Shown here one piece after another: positions 7,028-15,400 of a DNA stretch of 34,961 nucleotides. Origin of the DNA: Clostridiales bacterium (GTDB lineage: Bacteria; Bacillota; Clostridia; Lachnospirales; WQUN01). The stretch spans positions 1 through 34,961 of the forward strand of contig JAISWZ010000088.1 in NCBI GenBank assembly GCA_031270945.1, written 5' to 3'. The notes beneath the pieces were generated by a model, which saw nothing but the letters and a program-made list of their open reading frames with translations, did no database searches and was not told the DNA's origin. The position numbers and the translations under genes were made by a program. The first letter of the stretch is position 1, and each line of letters opens with the position of its first letter.

Positions 7028-7200
7028 ATGACATCTCTCCTAGGTCGCCTATCTTTCGAGCAGCTTTGCAGCTTTGGGCCTGCAAATTGAGATCCTGCGA
7101 GTTCTTGAAAGCTCTTGCAGGATGCATTGATTTCTTCGGAAAGTCTCTTGAATTCTTTAGATATGTCGCGGCAACGTTCCGAGTTAGGAACTACGCTCAT
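7024..7200 (-). CDS. Truncated WXG100 A-type partner, 58 aa
   Basis: ATG at 7200 with AGGAAGG a few bases upstream, 58 codons, TGA at 7026-7024 overlapping the next ATG. The N-terminal helix (SKEFKRLSEEINASCKSF) lines up with the A-type proteins (TTLIALSEEYTEIYKRL), but the Trp turn and most of the second helix are missing, and the last residues are basic (KDRRPRRD). The order and coupling mirror the intact A/B pairs, so I read it as an internally deleted A-type gene. It may be a remnant kept as a coupling leader or a minimal partner. Confidence 0.6.
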   Translation of the reverse strand: MSVVPNSERCRDISKEFKRLSEEINASCKSFQELAGSQFAGPKLQSCSKDRRPRRDVI

Positions 7201-7313
7201 TCAAATTACCTTCCTAATTTGCCAGTGAGTGAAAAGGATTGCGCGTTCATTCTCTGGATGCGCAAAAACAAGGACTTCGCTATCCACATGCCTTCGCTCG
7301 TTTATAAGTTTTT

Positions 7314-7574
7314 TCAAACAAGCGTCAACTTCGAAGCGTTTCGTATCCCTGCGTCCTGAATCGTTATTTCCCGCTTGTATGGCAAACCTGAAGCCGCGTT
7401 AAGCAGGACTGTATCTGGCGTTGATTTGAAGCTTTCTCCATAGAGCTGCTCTGCCAGCCTTGCAAGAAGCACTGTAACCTCGCCTATGGTCTTTCCGCAA
7501 GGCAGAAAAGCGTCAAAATGCTTGCCTGCCGCAGGCAGGTTTATGCTTGCGAGATACTTTTTCAACCAGCTCAC
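7314..7574 (-). CDS. EsaB/YukD-like ubiquitin-fold type VII component, about 86 aa
   Basis: Small protein with the beta-grasp pattern of the EsaB/YukD family: a first strand and loop (INLPAAGKHFDAFLP), an amphipathic helix beginning KTIGEVTVLLARLAE, and the ending GIRNASKLTLV, where the family usually has an Asp/Gly-rich turn before the last strand. In known T7SSb loci this cytosolic protein regulates or joins the secretion machine. The start may be GTG 7574, but GGAG overlaps it; TTG 7565, with GGAG 8 nt upstream, fits spacing better (83 aa). It lies downstream of essC, separated by a duplicated copy of the last codons of essC. Confidence 0.72.
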   Translation of the reverse strand: MSWLKKYLASINLPAAGKHFDAFLPCGKTIGEVTVLLARLAEQLYGESFKSTPDTVLLNAASGLPYKREITIQDAGIRNASKLTLV

Positions 7575-7690
7575 TCCGATTGCAGAAATTTAGCCAAACG
7601 GCGTTTTTTCGCAAGAGTCGTAAAATTATGATTATTTTAATTCTTTTTTGCCAGCTCACTCCGATTCCAGAAACTTAACCAAAACGGCGG
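7565..7690 (-). repeat. Duplicated 3' end of essC
   Basis: Positions 7565-7600 and 7651-7688 are near-identical (CCAGCTCACTCCGATT then a 3-mismatch continuation). The upper copy is the real end of essC (VKFLESE stop); the lower one spells AKFLQSE stop and runs straight into the EsaB-like gene. A short tandem duplication or a replaced segment between the two genes explains it. Confidence 0.7.
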
Positions 7691-10600
7691 TTGAGTTTAT
7701 GACAGAGAAACCGAACCCGACTGGCAGTTCTTGTGTGTACTCCGTAGGCTTCTTTGAAATTGTAAACTTGTACTGAGAGTTGATTCCTGACCCAACCCAG
7801 AGGCCAGTGGTTGCCTTGGCATGGATAGTGTTCCACTTGTCGATTGCGTGGTTGCGCATTTTGCCTGAGCTTTCAGCGACTACATAATAGACGCCATAGG
7901 CTTCCGCGTTTTTCTCCATTGCCATCATCAGCCTGTTTACATGGCTGTCGTCCGCGGCGCCCATTTCAGCCGCAGGAATCTTCACGAGTTCAAGCGAGGC
8001 CTTTAGAAGCGACATTGATTGTATAATCACAAGCACCTTTTCAAATGTTGGCGGTTTCTTGCCCTCTTTCAGCTTGTCTTTGTATTCGTTGTTTCTTGTG
8101 AGGCAAAGACTAAAAAGCTCTTTCACAACGGATACCAAGCTTTCAGGCGTAGTGTAAGCCTCAAGTTTCCCGGAGCTTTTAAGCGGCTTGTCAGCTGACG
8201 GCTGCAAAACAATAGTCCTTATGCCCAAGCGGGAAGATGCCATGGTCGCAAGGCATCTGGTGAAATCAAGCCACTCCTGGTTTAGCGACATGATAAGCGT
8301 TACTGGCGTTGCGAAGTTCCAGGACAATATGTCAAGCGTTGCCTTTTCAACGGCTATAGGCACTTTTGCGATATCTGCCACTGAAACTCTGGAGGCCAAG
8401 AACTCCTCTGTCACTTTCTCAGGAAGCACAGGAATCCGCCTTGCGGCAGCGCCTGGATATTTGCTGGACAGATGCTTCGAGAAGCGCTTGAAGAAAGCAT
8501 TTGGAGGATCTTCTTTTGTCGCTCGGGCGGTTTGGAACTCTACCACTTTTCTTCCATCAAGCCTTACCAATCCTCTGCCTTTGAGCATTTCAGGAGTCAA
8601 GCCTTCCGTCTTTCCGACAACGCTGGAGTACTCATCAGCACTGTTTAGCTGGAGGCAGTACAGGTTCTTGAAGTTTTGAAGAATTTGGAGCTTTACGTTG
8701 TTAATCCCGGTGCAAGCAAGGAGAAACGTGATTCCATATTTGGGGCCCTCTCTAGAGAGGAATGCTATCTCTGGCAAAGAGGCTTCGTAGATCTCAGAAA
8801 ACGCCGCATAGTTGTTTATTATAACCAAGATGCTTGGCTCCGGCTTTTCGGCGGACGCGTTGTATTGGGCAAGCGTTCCCCCAAACTTGGACAGAATCTT
8901 TTTTCTTGTTGAAACCTTTCCCACCATGAGCTTAAGCAGGTTTACGACTTTCTCTGACTCATGGGACAGTATGACATCCCCTACATGAGGCGCGTCGGAG
9001 AACGCTGTCAAAGTTTCCTGGTCAAAGTCCAGGATATAAATGTTTGACTCGTCTGGAAAGTGATCCTTGGCCAATGAGTAGCAGACTGCTTCAATGAACA
9101 TCAACTTGCCGCTTCCTTGGGATCCGTAAACTATCGTGTTTCCGCTTGAGACTGGTACTGTCAAAACCCCTTGGGATTGGGTGCCGGGGTCATCATACAT
9201 CCCCGCAACAGGATCTAGCTTGTACTTGACTATTTCCCGGGACTTGGACAGATCGTCCACAAATATGCTGGGCGGAATCGGGTCAAGCCACATCTTCCAG
9301 GTTTTGATTCCCTCTTCCTTGCATGACTTCTTTATATAATTGATCACAGTGTCCAGCTGCTTTTCCGGATTGGCCACATGCGCAAACCGGTTCGTGTTCG
9401 CTTGCGCTACTGGATGCCCGTTGGTGTCAATGACCGTGATCGCGTCATCTCTGTCTTTGACTGTTTTCTGCGATGGATAGTAAGGAGCGCCCGCCCAGGC
9501 GGACTGCCCGGCTTCATATATTTCATCGATTCCAACTCGAAGGAAGAACTTGCCCGATCCTTGAAGCATCGCGGCGTCAGGGTGCCCTAGCATCGCATTG
9601 CTGTCTGCTGTGTCTTGGACTTTCAGGCAGACCCTGAATCGGCTGTTGCTGTTTATCTGATCGTCAACCACGCCCTCGGGCTTCTGTGTAGCAAGTATCA
9701 AGTGAACCCCCAAGCTTCGCCCTACTCTGGACGCGCTTGTAAGCTCGGTCATAAATTCGCCCTGCTCCTTCTTCAGCTCAGCGAACTCATCGGATATGAT
9801 AATCAAATGCGGCAAGGGCTCTCTAACCTTTCCCTCGCGGTACAGCTTCTGGTACTTGTAAATGTCTATGTTGCTGGTGTGGCTAGCGCTGGAGGCGTTT
9901 TCAAAGATCCGCTCGCGCCTGTGAAGCTCGCTTTTAAGAGACGCCAGAGACCTTTTTATTCCGTTGCCGTCCAGGTTTGTTATTATGCCAGCGGTATGCG
10001 GTATGTTTTCAAAAGGCTTCGCCATTCCACCGCCCTTGTAGTCAATGAGTATGAAGGCTACCTCATAAGGGTGAAATGACACCGCCAATGAAAGAATGTA
10101 AGCCATGATAAATTCGCTTTTTCCGGATCCAGTCATGCCCGCCACCAGCCCGTGAGGGCCATGGGCCTTTTCGTGAAGGTTCAGGTTCAGCAAGTCTCCG
10201 TGGGAATCGACTCCAACGGGCACCGCAAGGGATTCGGTCGGATCATGGGAGGCCCAGCTTTCAAGCAGGTTCAGGTGCTCAATCATTCCAAGGTCAATCA
10301 TCTCAAAAAACGTATACTTGCTGGGAAGGCTGTATGTAGACCGCGATGGCACAGAGTTGTTCGCAAGAACTGCAGCGATTCTGTCGTAATCTATGTTGTT
10401 TAGTTCATCCAGGTTGAAGGTCATTGGCTGACCGCTGCCTTCACCTATCAGGGTCAGGCTTCCGCTTGCCCCTACCTCGACAACAGCTGAGCATTCCTTC
10501 GGCAGGTCAACAAGACTTTCAAACATTGATAATACGGAAAACTTTATGTTTTTCTTGCAGTCAAGAACTCGCCTAACCACTTCAGTCTTTGCCGCCAGAT

Positions 10601-12272
10601 CTTTGTCCAGGCATATTATTACATAGTATGGGTTCTCGTCTTCAAGCTTGCTTTCGGACATTTCCTTGCGCGTTTCAAATATGCCGCCAAGAACGCTTGA
10701 CAGCTCTTTGGACTCCGCGTAATTCGTCGCTATGTATCTTACGGTTTTGTCGTCTGAGAAGACATGGGGCAGCCACCAGCAGAAGTCAAGCTCTTCTATA
10801 TCCTTTTCTCCAAGCACCAGGCACAGCTTCACCTCGTCATAGCAGTGCCGCCCCGCTATCTGCAGGATCAAGCTTTTGGCCAAGGGCATCCTGTCCGTCC
10901 TGGTTGCCGCAATGCCGCTAACAAACCTTTCCACTACAGACAGGCAAATGGGAACCTTTGAAAGCCACCACTTGGTTTCAGAGAAGTGCAGCATAAGCTC
11001 AACTAACTCATCTTTTGCGACCGCAAACTTTCTCTCTTGCTTCTTTATGTCAGCATTCAAGGGAAGGCTTCCAGAACCCAGCCTGAGGGTCAAAAAGTCT
11101 GAGTGCTTTGGCGTCCTCTCCCAGATCAAAGGAGATGGCGCCAGAATCCGGCTTGCAAGCGCAGACGATGGCTCGTCATTTCTCCTGAGCAAATTTTCCT
11201 GGCGGTTCATCTCTTGATTCACCCGCTCAACCAGCTCAGCGATATAGTCTTTGTATGCCCTCTGCCGCAAGTCTTCTTTCTTTTCCTTCATATTTCTCTG
11301 GTATCTCTTTGTGATCATCGGCCACATCATTGTCCCAAGCAGCATGCTTACGCTCATGACGATAGAAGGCATTGCTGATCCAATGTCGCCCCTGCCTAAC
11401 GCTGAAGCCACAGCAAATCCTCCGCTTGCAAGGCTTGCCATGCCCATTGTCATAGCTGGGCCAATTGCCATGATCATAGGAAGCTCTTCAGCGTCAGGCT
11501 TTGACGGAGGAGGGTCCACCTTTAGATCCAGCGTCACAATTTCCTGCTTGATCCTGGGTGCCCTGCGGTAGAAGTCCTCTGGAGGATCCTCAAAGTCATC
11601 GTCCTCGCGAACCTTGAACTTGAAGGGAGCATGGCGCTCTACCAGCTGACTGTCCTGCACTGTCACATCCCCGTCAGGGTTGTTCAGGAATATGGCCCGG
11701 TTTGTTACTATTATCTGCAGCCCCATGACATATATGACATCGCCAGGCCTTAGGCTGCCGCTTTCGAGCTTCTTGCCATTTACGTAAGTTCCATTCCTGC
11801 TTCTGATATCCTTGATGAATATGCGGGAAGGCGTAATCTCTAGCTCAGCCTGGTCATTTGACACGAGAGTGCATTTTCTCCAGATGCTCGAACTGCTCTT
11901 TCTTCCTATCCTAAGCACCGCTGTGTCTTTTGCCAGCTCATACCCCTGGTACGTCTTGCGGTCATCTGTCAAGGGCTCAACATAAAGAGCGCATCTCATA
12001 GAACTGGATATTTCGACTATCGTATACAGGTTGTACGGCAATATCAGGGCGGTTGGAACAGATTTATCATGATCTCCAACAAGCGCGAATCCTCGGCTTG
12101 GCTTCAGGATCCATTGGCCAGCTCCCCCGCCGGATCCCCGAGACCCCTCCGCATATGCGACAGCCGCCATTTTGCCGTCCTTGTTTCTCCATTTTATTTC
12201 ATACTGCCCAGCGCATTTCTCAGGCAGCGCCTGGGAAGTGATTTCATGGTCAGTCAGGAGGGTAAGTTTCAT
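7656..12272 (-). CDS. essC: EssC-type FtsK/SpoIIIE ATPase of the type VII secretion system, 1538 aa
   Basis: Membrane motor of T7SSb. Domains in order: N-terminal region with FHA fold (about 117-192; RIGRKSS and RNGTYVNGK), two adjacent membrane segments (about 264-320), then three FtsK-like ATPase modules. Module D1 is complete: Walker A GMTGSGKS (712-719), Walker B LIIISDE (823-829), and the GRSLGVHLILATQKP stretch. D2 has GSQGSGKL (1050-1057) but IINN where acidic residues are expected (1151-1154). D3 (about 1320-1540) has no Walker A. Only D1 being fully conserved is common in EssC proteins. Length is typical (about 1480-1500 in staphylococci). The ATG at 12272 has GGAG 6 nt upstream; upstream in-frame codons belong to a repeat. 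No EsaA, EssA or EssB is in the window. Confidence 0.93.
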   Translation of the reverse strand: MKLTLLTDHEITSQALPEKCAGQYEIKWRNKDGKMAAVAYAEGSRGSGGGAGQWILKPSRGFALVGDHDKSVPTALILPYNLYTIVEISSSMRCALYVEPLTDDRKTYQGYELAKDTAVLRIGRKSSSSIWRKCTLVSNDQAELEITPSRIFIKDIRSRNGTYVNGKKLESGSLRPGDVIYVMGLQIIVTNRAIFLNNPDGDVTVQDSQLVERHAPFKFKVREDDDFEDPPEDFYRRAPRIKQEIVTLDLKVDPPPSKPDAEELPMIMAIGPAMTMGMASLASGGFAVASALGRGDIGSAMPSIVMSVSMLLGTMMWPMITKRYQRNMKEKKEDLRQRAYKDYIAELVERVNQEMNRQENLLRRNDEPSSALASRILAPSPLIWERTPKHSDFLTLRLGSGSLPLNADIKKQERKFAVAKDELVELMLHFSETKWWLSKVPICLSVVERFVSGIAATRTDRMPLAKSLILQIAGRHCYDEVKLCLVLGEKDIEELDFCWWLPHVFSDDKTVRYIATNYAESKELSSVLGGIFETRKEMSESKLEDENPYYVIICLDKDLAAKTEVVRRVLDCKKNIKFSVLSMFESLVDLPKECSAVVEVGASGSLTLIGEGSGQPMTFNLDELNNIDYDRIAAVLANNSVPSRSTYSLPSKYTFFEMIDLGMIEHLNLLESWASHDPTESLAVPVGVDSHGDLLNLNLHEKAHGPHGLVAGMTGSGKSEFIMAYILSLAVSFHPYEVAFILIDYKGGGMAKPFENIPHTAGIITNLDGNGIKRSLASLKSELHRRERIFENASSASHTSNIDIYKYQKLYREGKVREPLPHLIIISDEFAELKKEQGEFMTELTSASRVGRSLGVHLILATQKPEGVVDDQINSNSRFRVCLKVQDTADSNAMLGHPDAAMLQGSGKFFLRVGIDEIYEAGQSAWAGAPYYPSQKTVKDRDDAITVIDTNGHPVAQANTNRFAHVANPEKQLDTVINYIKKSCKEEGIKTWKMWLDPIPPSIFVDDLSKSREIVKYKLDPVAGMYDDPGTQSQGVLTVPVSSGNTIVYGSQGSGKLMFIEAVCYSLAKDHFPDESNIYILDFDQETLTAFSDAPHVGDVILSHESEKVVNLLKLMVGKVSTRKKILSKFGGTLAQYNASAEKPEPSILVIINNYAAFSEIYEASLPEIAFLSREGPKYGITFLLACTGINNVKLQILQNFKNLYCLQLNSADEYSSVVGKTEGLTPEMLKGRGLVRLDGRKVVEFQTARATKEDPPNAFFKRFSKHLSSKYPGAAARRIPVLPEKVTEEFLASRVSVADIAKVPIAVEKATLDILSWNFATPVTLIMSLNQEWLDFTRCLATMASSRLGIRTIVLQPSADKPLKSSGKLEAYTTPESLVSVVKELFSLCLTRNNEYKDKLKEGKKPPTFEKVLVIIQSMSLLKASLELVKIPAAEMGAADDSHVNRLMMAMEKNAEAYGVYYVVAESSGKMRNHAIDKWNTIHAKATTGLWVGSGINSQYKFTISKKPTEYTQELPVGFGFSVINSTAVLVKFLESE

Positions 12273-12292
12273 CGTTTTCTCCAATGCGCTTA

Positions 12293-12390
12293 GAGCATAT
12301 CCCAAAATTAAATCAATGGCTTGAAAAAGTCACGCGTTAAAGCATCGCGATGACTTTTTCGGCGCCTTAACGGAATTTTGGGATATGCAC
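12293..12390 (+). repeat. Family-1 palindromic element, copy D (98 bp)
   Basis: Ends GAGCATATCCC and GGGATATGCAC, flanked by TTA on the left and TCA on the right. It lies 20 bp upstream of the essC start, between the FHA gene and essC, so it is transcribed as a hairpin in the essC leader. Confidence 0.82.
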
Positions 12391-12603
12391 TCAGAAAATC
12401 TGACGTTTGCCATTGCGAATAACGCTTGATTTATGACTCTTTATGACTTAAAATGCTATTTCAATAAATTTTACATCCGATTTTCAAGACATCCCCGCCC
12501 GCAAGCCAAATCCTTGCGGGCGATTTTTTATATTAGGGCTCGGAAAATCCGCGTTGAAGCCTTGGCAAGATTTTTCCCTCGCCCGTGCAGCAAGTTCGTG
12601 CCA
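12391..12603. other. FHA-essC intergenic region with hairpins
   Basis: No gene. It contains a 9-bp stem hairpin GCCCGCAAG/CTTGCGGGC (12497-12521) followed on the plus strand by a T-run, and a worn piece of family-1 interior (about 12533-12590, AATCCGCGTTGAAGCCTTGG). The T-run is on the wrong side for the minus-strand FHA gene, so its role as that gene's terminator is doubtful. Confidence 0.5.
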
Positions 12604-13683
12604 TCAACTAAATGTATCATCAGACGCGCTGATCCATTGTATATTCGCAATATCAATGCTTACATCTTTTCCGAATTTTATATTGTCTCCAACTGATATA
12701 AACCTAGGTTCCGTCACTTGCTCATTGTTTAGCCAAGTTTCAGTGCTCTTGCTCAAATGTTCCAAAGTCACCTTGCCGTCTTTCGCAACAAGCCTGCACT
12801 GCTCCCTGGAAATCTCAGTACCGTCAAACCTGACGTCGCAGGTGCTTGATCTTCCAAGCAACAGGACATCCTTAAATTTCGGCGTCGAAACTCTGTGAGC
12901 CTCTTTCAAAGTCACAAGGCAAAGCTTTACTGTTGATCTCGCGCGCCTTTCAGCCTCGCCCGCGCCAGGCACTAATGTGCTATCTCCAGAAAGATCCCTC
13001 TTTTTAGGGATGGTGACTTCATCATCAATACCACGGGTTCTTGAGCCTCCTGGCGAGTGGACATCGTATACGCTGTCTGGCGGATCAAGCACTGTCCTGG
13101 GATCATCTTCGTTGAACATTCTTTTGCCTGAGCCTCTTCCGTATAAGCCTTCAGTGGACTCGTGGCCGTCATAGGCTGAACTGCGGCCAGATGACCCACC
13201 ATCTCCAGAGCCGCCTGAACTGCGGCTAGATGACCCGCCATCAAAGCCGCCTGAACCGCGACCGGATGACCCGCCATCAAAGCCGCCTGAACTGCGGCTG
13301 GATGACCCGCCTCCGCCGCTGTGCCTTCCCCCAGGAGTTTCCAATGTATCATCGTAATCGATTTCACTGCGGTAAGGATCCGCGCCTGGATTCCTGTATG
13401 GGCCTCGGTCAATAGGCTTGGCTTCTCTCTCACGGGCCACCACATCAATAATATACTTTGCGGACAATCCCAAGCACGCGATTCCAGCCACAATAAAGAC
13501 AATAAGCGCCGGAAGCGACTTGGATCCCAGGGGCAGCTTTGTCTCTTCTTCAGTCTTCTGAGAGAGAAACTCAACTTTGGCATTGACAAGCCCCTGTGAA
13601 GCTCCCGCTGCCAATGCGACCTGCGCGCTGCCAAGAATGACAGCGGATGTTAAAATGGTTAGCAATAAAAATTTGATTCGCAT
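12604..13683 (-). CDS. Membrane-anchored FHA-domain protein, 359 aa
   Basis: ATG 13683 has GGAG 6 nt upstream and opens a signal peptide (MRIKFLLLTI... ALAAGAS). A transmembrane segment follows at about residues 57-81, then a cytoplasmic tail. The tail has Gly/Ser-rich 12-residue repeats of the type SSRSSGGFDGGS (about 125-170, from a 36-bp DNA repeat at 13166-13310), a charged linker, and a C-terminal FHA domain (about 245-350: LLLGRSSTCDVRF, EISREQCRL). FHA domains bind phosphothreonine, so a Ser/Thr kinase substrate or self-phosphorylation site is a likely partner. First gene of the minus-strand secretion block. I do not recognise it as a standard T7SS subunit; it may be a lineage-specific regulatory or scaffold component. 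Confidence 0.8.
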   Translation of the reverse strand: MRIKFLLLTILTSAVILGSAQVALAAGASQGLVNAKVEFLSQKTEEETKLPLGSKSLPALIVFIVAGIACLGLSAKYIIDVVAREREAKPIDRGPYRNPGADPYRSEIDYDDTLETPGGRHSGGGGSSSRSSGGFDGGSSGRGSGGFDGGSSSRSSGGSGDGGSSGRSSAYDGHESTEGLYGRGSGKRMFNEDDPRTVLDPPDSVYDVHSPGGSRTRGIDDEVTIPKKRDLSGDSTLVPGAGEAERRARSTVKLCLVTLKEAHRVSTPKFKDVLLLGRSSTCDVRFDGTEISREQCRLVAKDGKVTLEHLSKSTETWLNNEQVTEPRFISVGDNIKFGKDVSIDIANIQWISASDDTFS

Positions 13684-13990
13684 GACTGTCTCCATAGCTC
13701 TTGGCTAAGGCCTGCCATGCTTGCCTACAGCAAGCCTTGCTCTTTTTCGAGTTAATTTCAAACGTATGTTCGAGACTAGTTGCCGCATGCGCGCCTTTTT
13801 CTTGCGTCGCAAGAAGGCGTCTGCCAGTCCACATCCATCGCGGGCCGAGAACATTTAGTGCATCTTCCCAAACATTAAAGGATTTTCACTATTCGCATAT
13901 TCATGCCCCTGCGAGGTTGGAAAAGTTGCAACTCTATCTTACCACTTCCCCTGCGTCTCTCTGTAATTTTGATATTCCTGTCGTGTCTTA

Positions 13991-14148
13991 GTGCATAAAC
14001 CAAAATTCCGAAATGGCGCCGAAAAAGTCATTCCATAATTGCTGAAGCGACGGCGTTGGATATCGTTTGCCCAATGTTCAAGGTCAAATCGCCAAAGGCA
14101 GCAAACTTGCGCGGCTTTTCCGAGCCCCATAAATTTTAGGATATGCTC
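13991..14148 (+). repeat. Family-1 palindromic element, long variant, copy E (158 bp)
   Basis: Starts GTGCATAAACC (worn) after TTA and ends GGATATGCTC. The interior has the extra segment GATATCGTTTGCCCAATGTTCA also found in copy H (21327-21434), defining a long subtype. Confidence 0.7.
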
Positions 14149-14539
14149 TTGTTGTGATTATTAACATTTGTCAAGATATATTCTAGCGTATGAGTGAAGA
14201 ATGCAATAAAATCAGGCGAAATCAAACGCGCTGGCGCATCTTTGAATTCGAGCTGGAAAGCGATGTTAAAGGCAAACAACCAATCTCATGCTTGCAAAAC
14301 CCATGATAAGTCGCAAGCGTTGAAACATTGGCGCATATCCGCTAGAGAGGACGTCAATCTGAATCCCCAAAAGAGAATACGAAATCAGTTCCGCTTTTAG
14401 TGCAAAGGCGCATATCCCAACTGTCTGCATCCAAAATCCGCTGCAACTCAAGCTTGTTATGCCTCTATCAACTAGGCTTGGCCGTTGCGCCTCGACTATT
14501 CCCAAGTACGCTTTATTCAGGACATCTGCGCCATATCAA

Positions 14540-14594
14540 GAGCGTATCCCAATAATATTTTAGATCATCGCTTTTTTGAAAATCGGGGTATGCA
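14540..14594 (+). repeat. Worn family-1 element
   Basis: GAGCGTATCCCAATAAT at the left and AATCGGGGTATGCAT at the right; each end carries substitutions. Followed by TTA. Confidence 0.5.
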
Positions 14595-14918
14595 TTATAG
14601 CAGTTCAAGCCGTTTGGTGTCGAAAAGTGGCCAAAAAAGGCATTTGACATTTATTGAATTTATACGAGAGCATTTTATCAAATTAATTATAAAACATCTG
14701 AGGCCTTAAGTCAAACTAATTTTGATATCTTTTTGTGCAATGCTTGGCGCTTGTTGAGTTAATGAGCGTTAAACCTTGGAGCGTTTTCCTAAGAGAAAGC
14801 GGAGATTTAGGCTTTCTTGCGCACTAAAGAATTAAATAATTAATTATTCTCGCGATGTCCTACAAGACGCTTGTCTGAAGCGCAAGAGACATGGCGCTTA
14901 CAATGCAACTGATCTCCC

Positions 14919-14980
14919 ATGGGGCTGGGCGCAGTCCCAGCCCCATGGATGGTTTTGGGGTTTGGGGTTTGGGGTTTGGT
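14919..14980 (+). other. GC hairpin followed by G-run tract
   Basis: A perfect stem TGGGGCTGGG / CCCAGCCCCA (14919-14946 area) is followed by GGTTTTGGGG and then GTTTGGGG units, that is, three G4 runs separated by TTT plus flanking GG. On the plus strand this could fold into a G-quadruplex. The T-rich continuation to about 15040 could also make the hairpin act as a terminator. Confidence 0.5.
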
Positions 14981-15271
14981 TTTAGGTTTTTGGTTTTTGG
15001 TTCTTAGGTTCTTTGTTTTTGATCTTTTGTTTTTTTTCTTTAGCAACGCGGGCTCGCGCTCGCAGTGCCTAATCAAACGGCCTCTAAGCGCCTTACGGAC
15101 TTTCTTGAAATCAATATAGAATTCTCTTATCGTTGCCAGCCTCGGTGCATATCCCACAATTGACCCGCCGCGCTAAACCATAAGATTCCCTGCCCCCGTC
15201 ACTCCATATTTCTAGGCATATTTGCCAACTGGCAACACCAAAACGAAGAATTTATTGCGCAACATTACTTC

Positions 15272-15300
15272 TTGACTTTTCGGGCTAACGGGCTCATAAT
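15272..15300 (+). promoter_or_regulatory. Sigma-A type promoter of the plus-strand nitrogenase-like operon
   Basis: TTGACT (15272-15277), 17-nt spacer, CATAAT (15295-15300). Each hexamer has one mismatch to consensus. The transcript would start near 15307, leaving a leader of about 95 nt that contains the three 18-bp repeats. Confidence 0.6.
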
Positions 15301-15335
15301 TAATATAATAGATATACATATAGTATGCTTTAGAT

Positions 15336-15389
15336 CAGCTTGCTGAACAAGTACAGCTTGCTGAACAAGTTCAGCTAACTGAACATGAA
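15336..15389 (+). repeat. Three 18-bp tandem repeats in the nifD-like leader
   Basis: CAGCTTGCTGAACAAGTA, then the same with final T, then CAGCTAACTGAACATGAA. They end 1 nt before the GGAG ribosome site (15391-15394). The second and third units create the palindrome GCTGAACAAGTTCAGC and TTCAGCTAACTGAA, shapes typical of operators for dimeric regulators or of small RNA hairpins over a ribosome site. Confidence 0.75.
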
Positions 15390-15400
15390 AGGAGAAATCC

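Larger units (their letters stand above)
13684..15271. other. Long non-coding region between the T7SS and nitrogenase-like blocks
   Basis: About 1.6 kb without a credible gene; short open frames here are repeat translations or AT-rich chance. It holds family-1 element E, a worn family-1 copy at 14540-14594, single element ends near 14411 and 15145, a GC-rich hairpin (14919-14946) and a G-run tract (14953-14980). The promoter of the FHA gene must lie near 13700-13850 but I see no clear consensus. Confidence 0.6.

Noticed and set aside
14840-15157. A 105-codon minus frame with a Lys/Pro/Thr-rich middle
   Set aside because: The low-complexity part is the antisense of the G/T-run tract and the hairpin; it has no family features.
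15304-15309. TATAAT as -10 box of the nifD-like promoter
   Set aside because: It is 26 nt from TTGACT, too far; CATAAT at 17 nt fits better.
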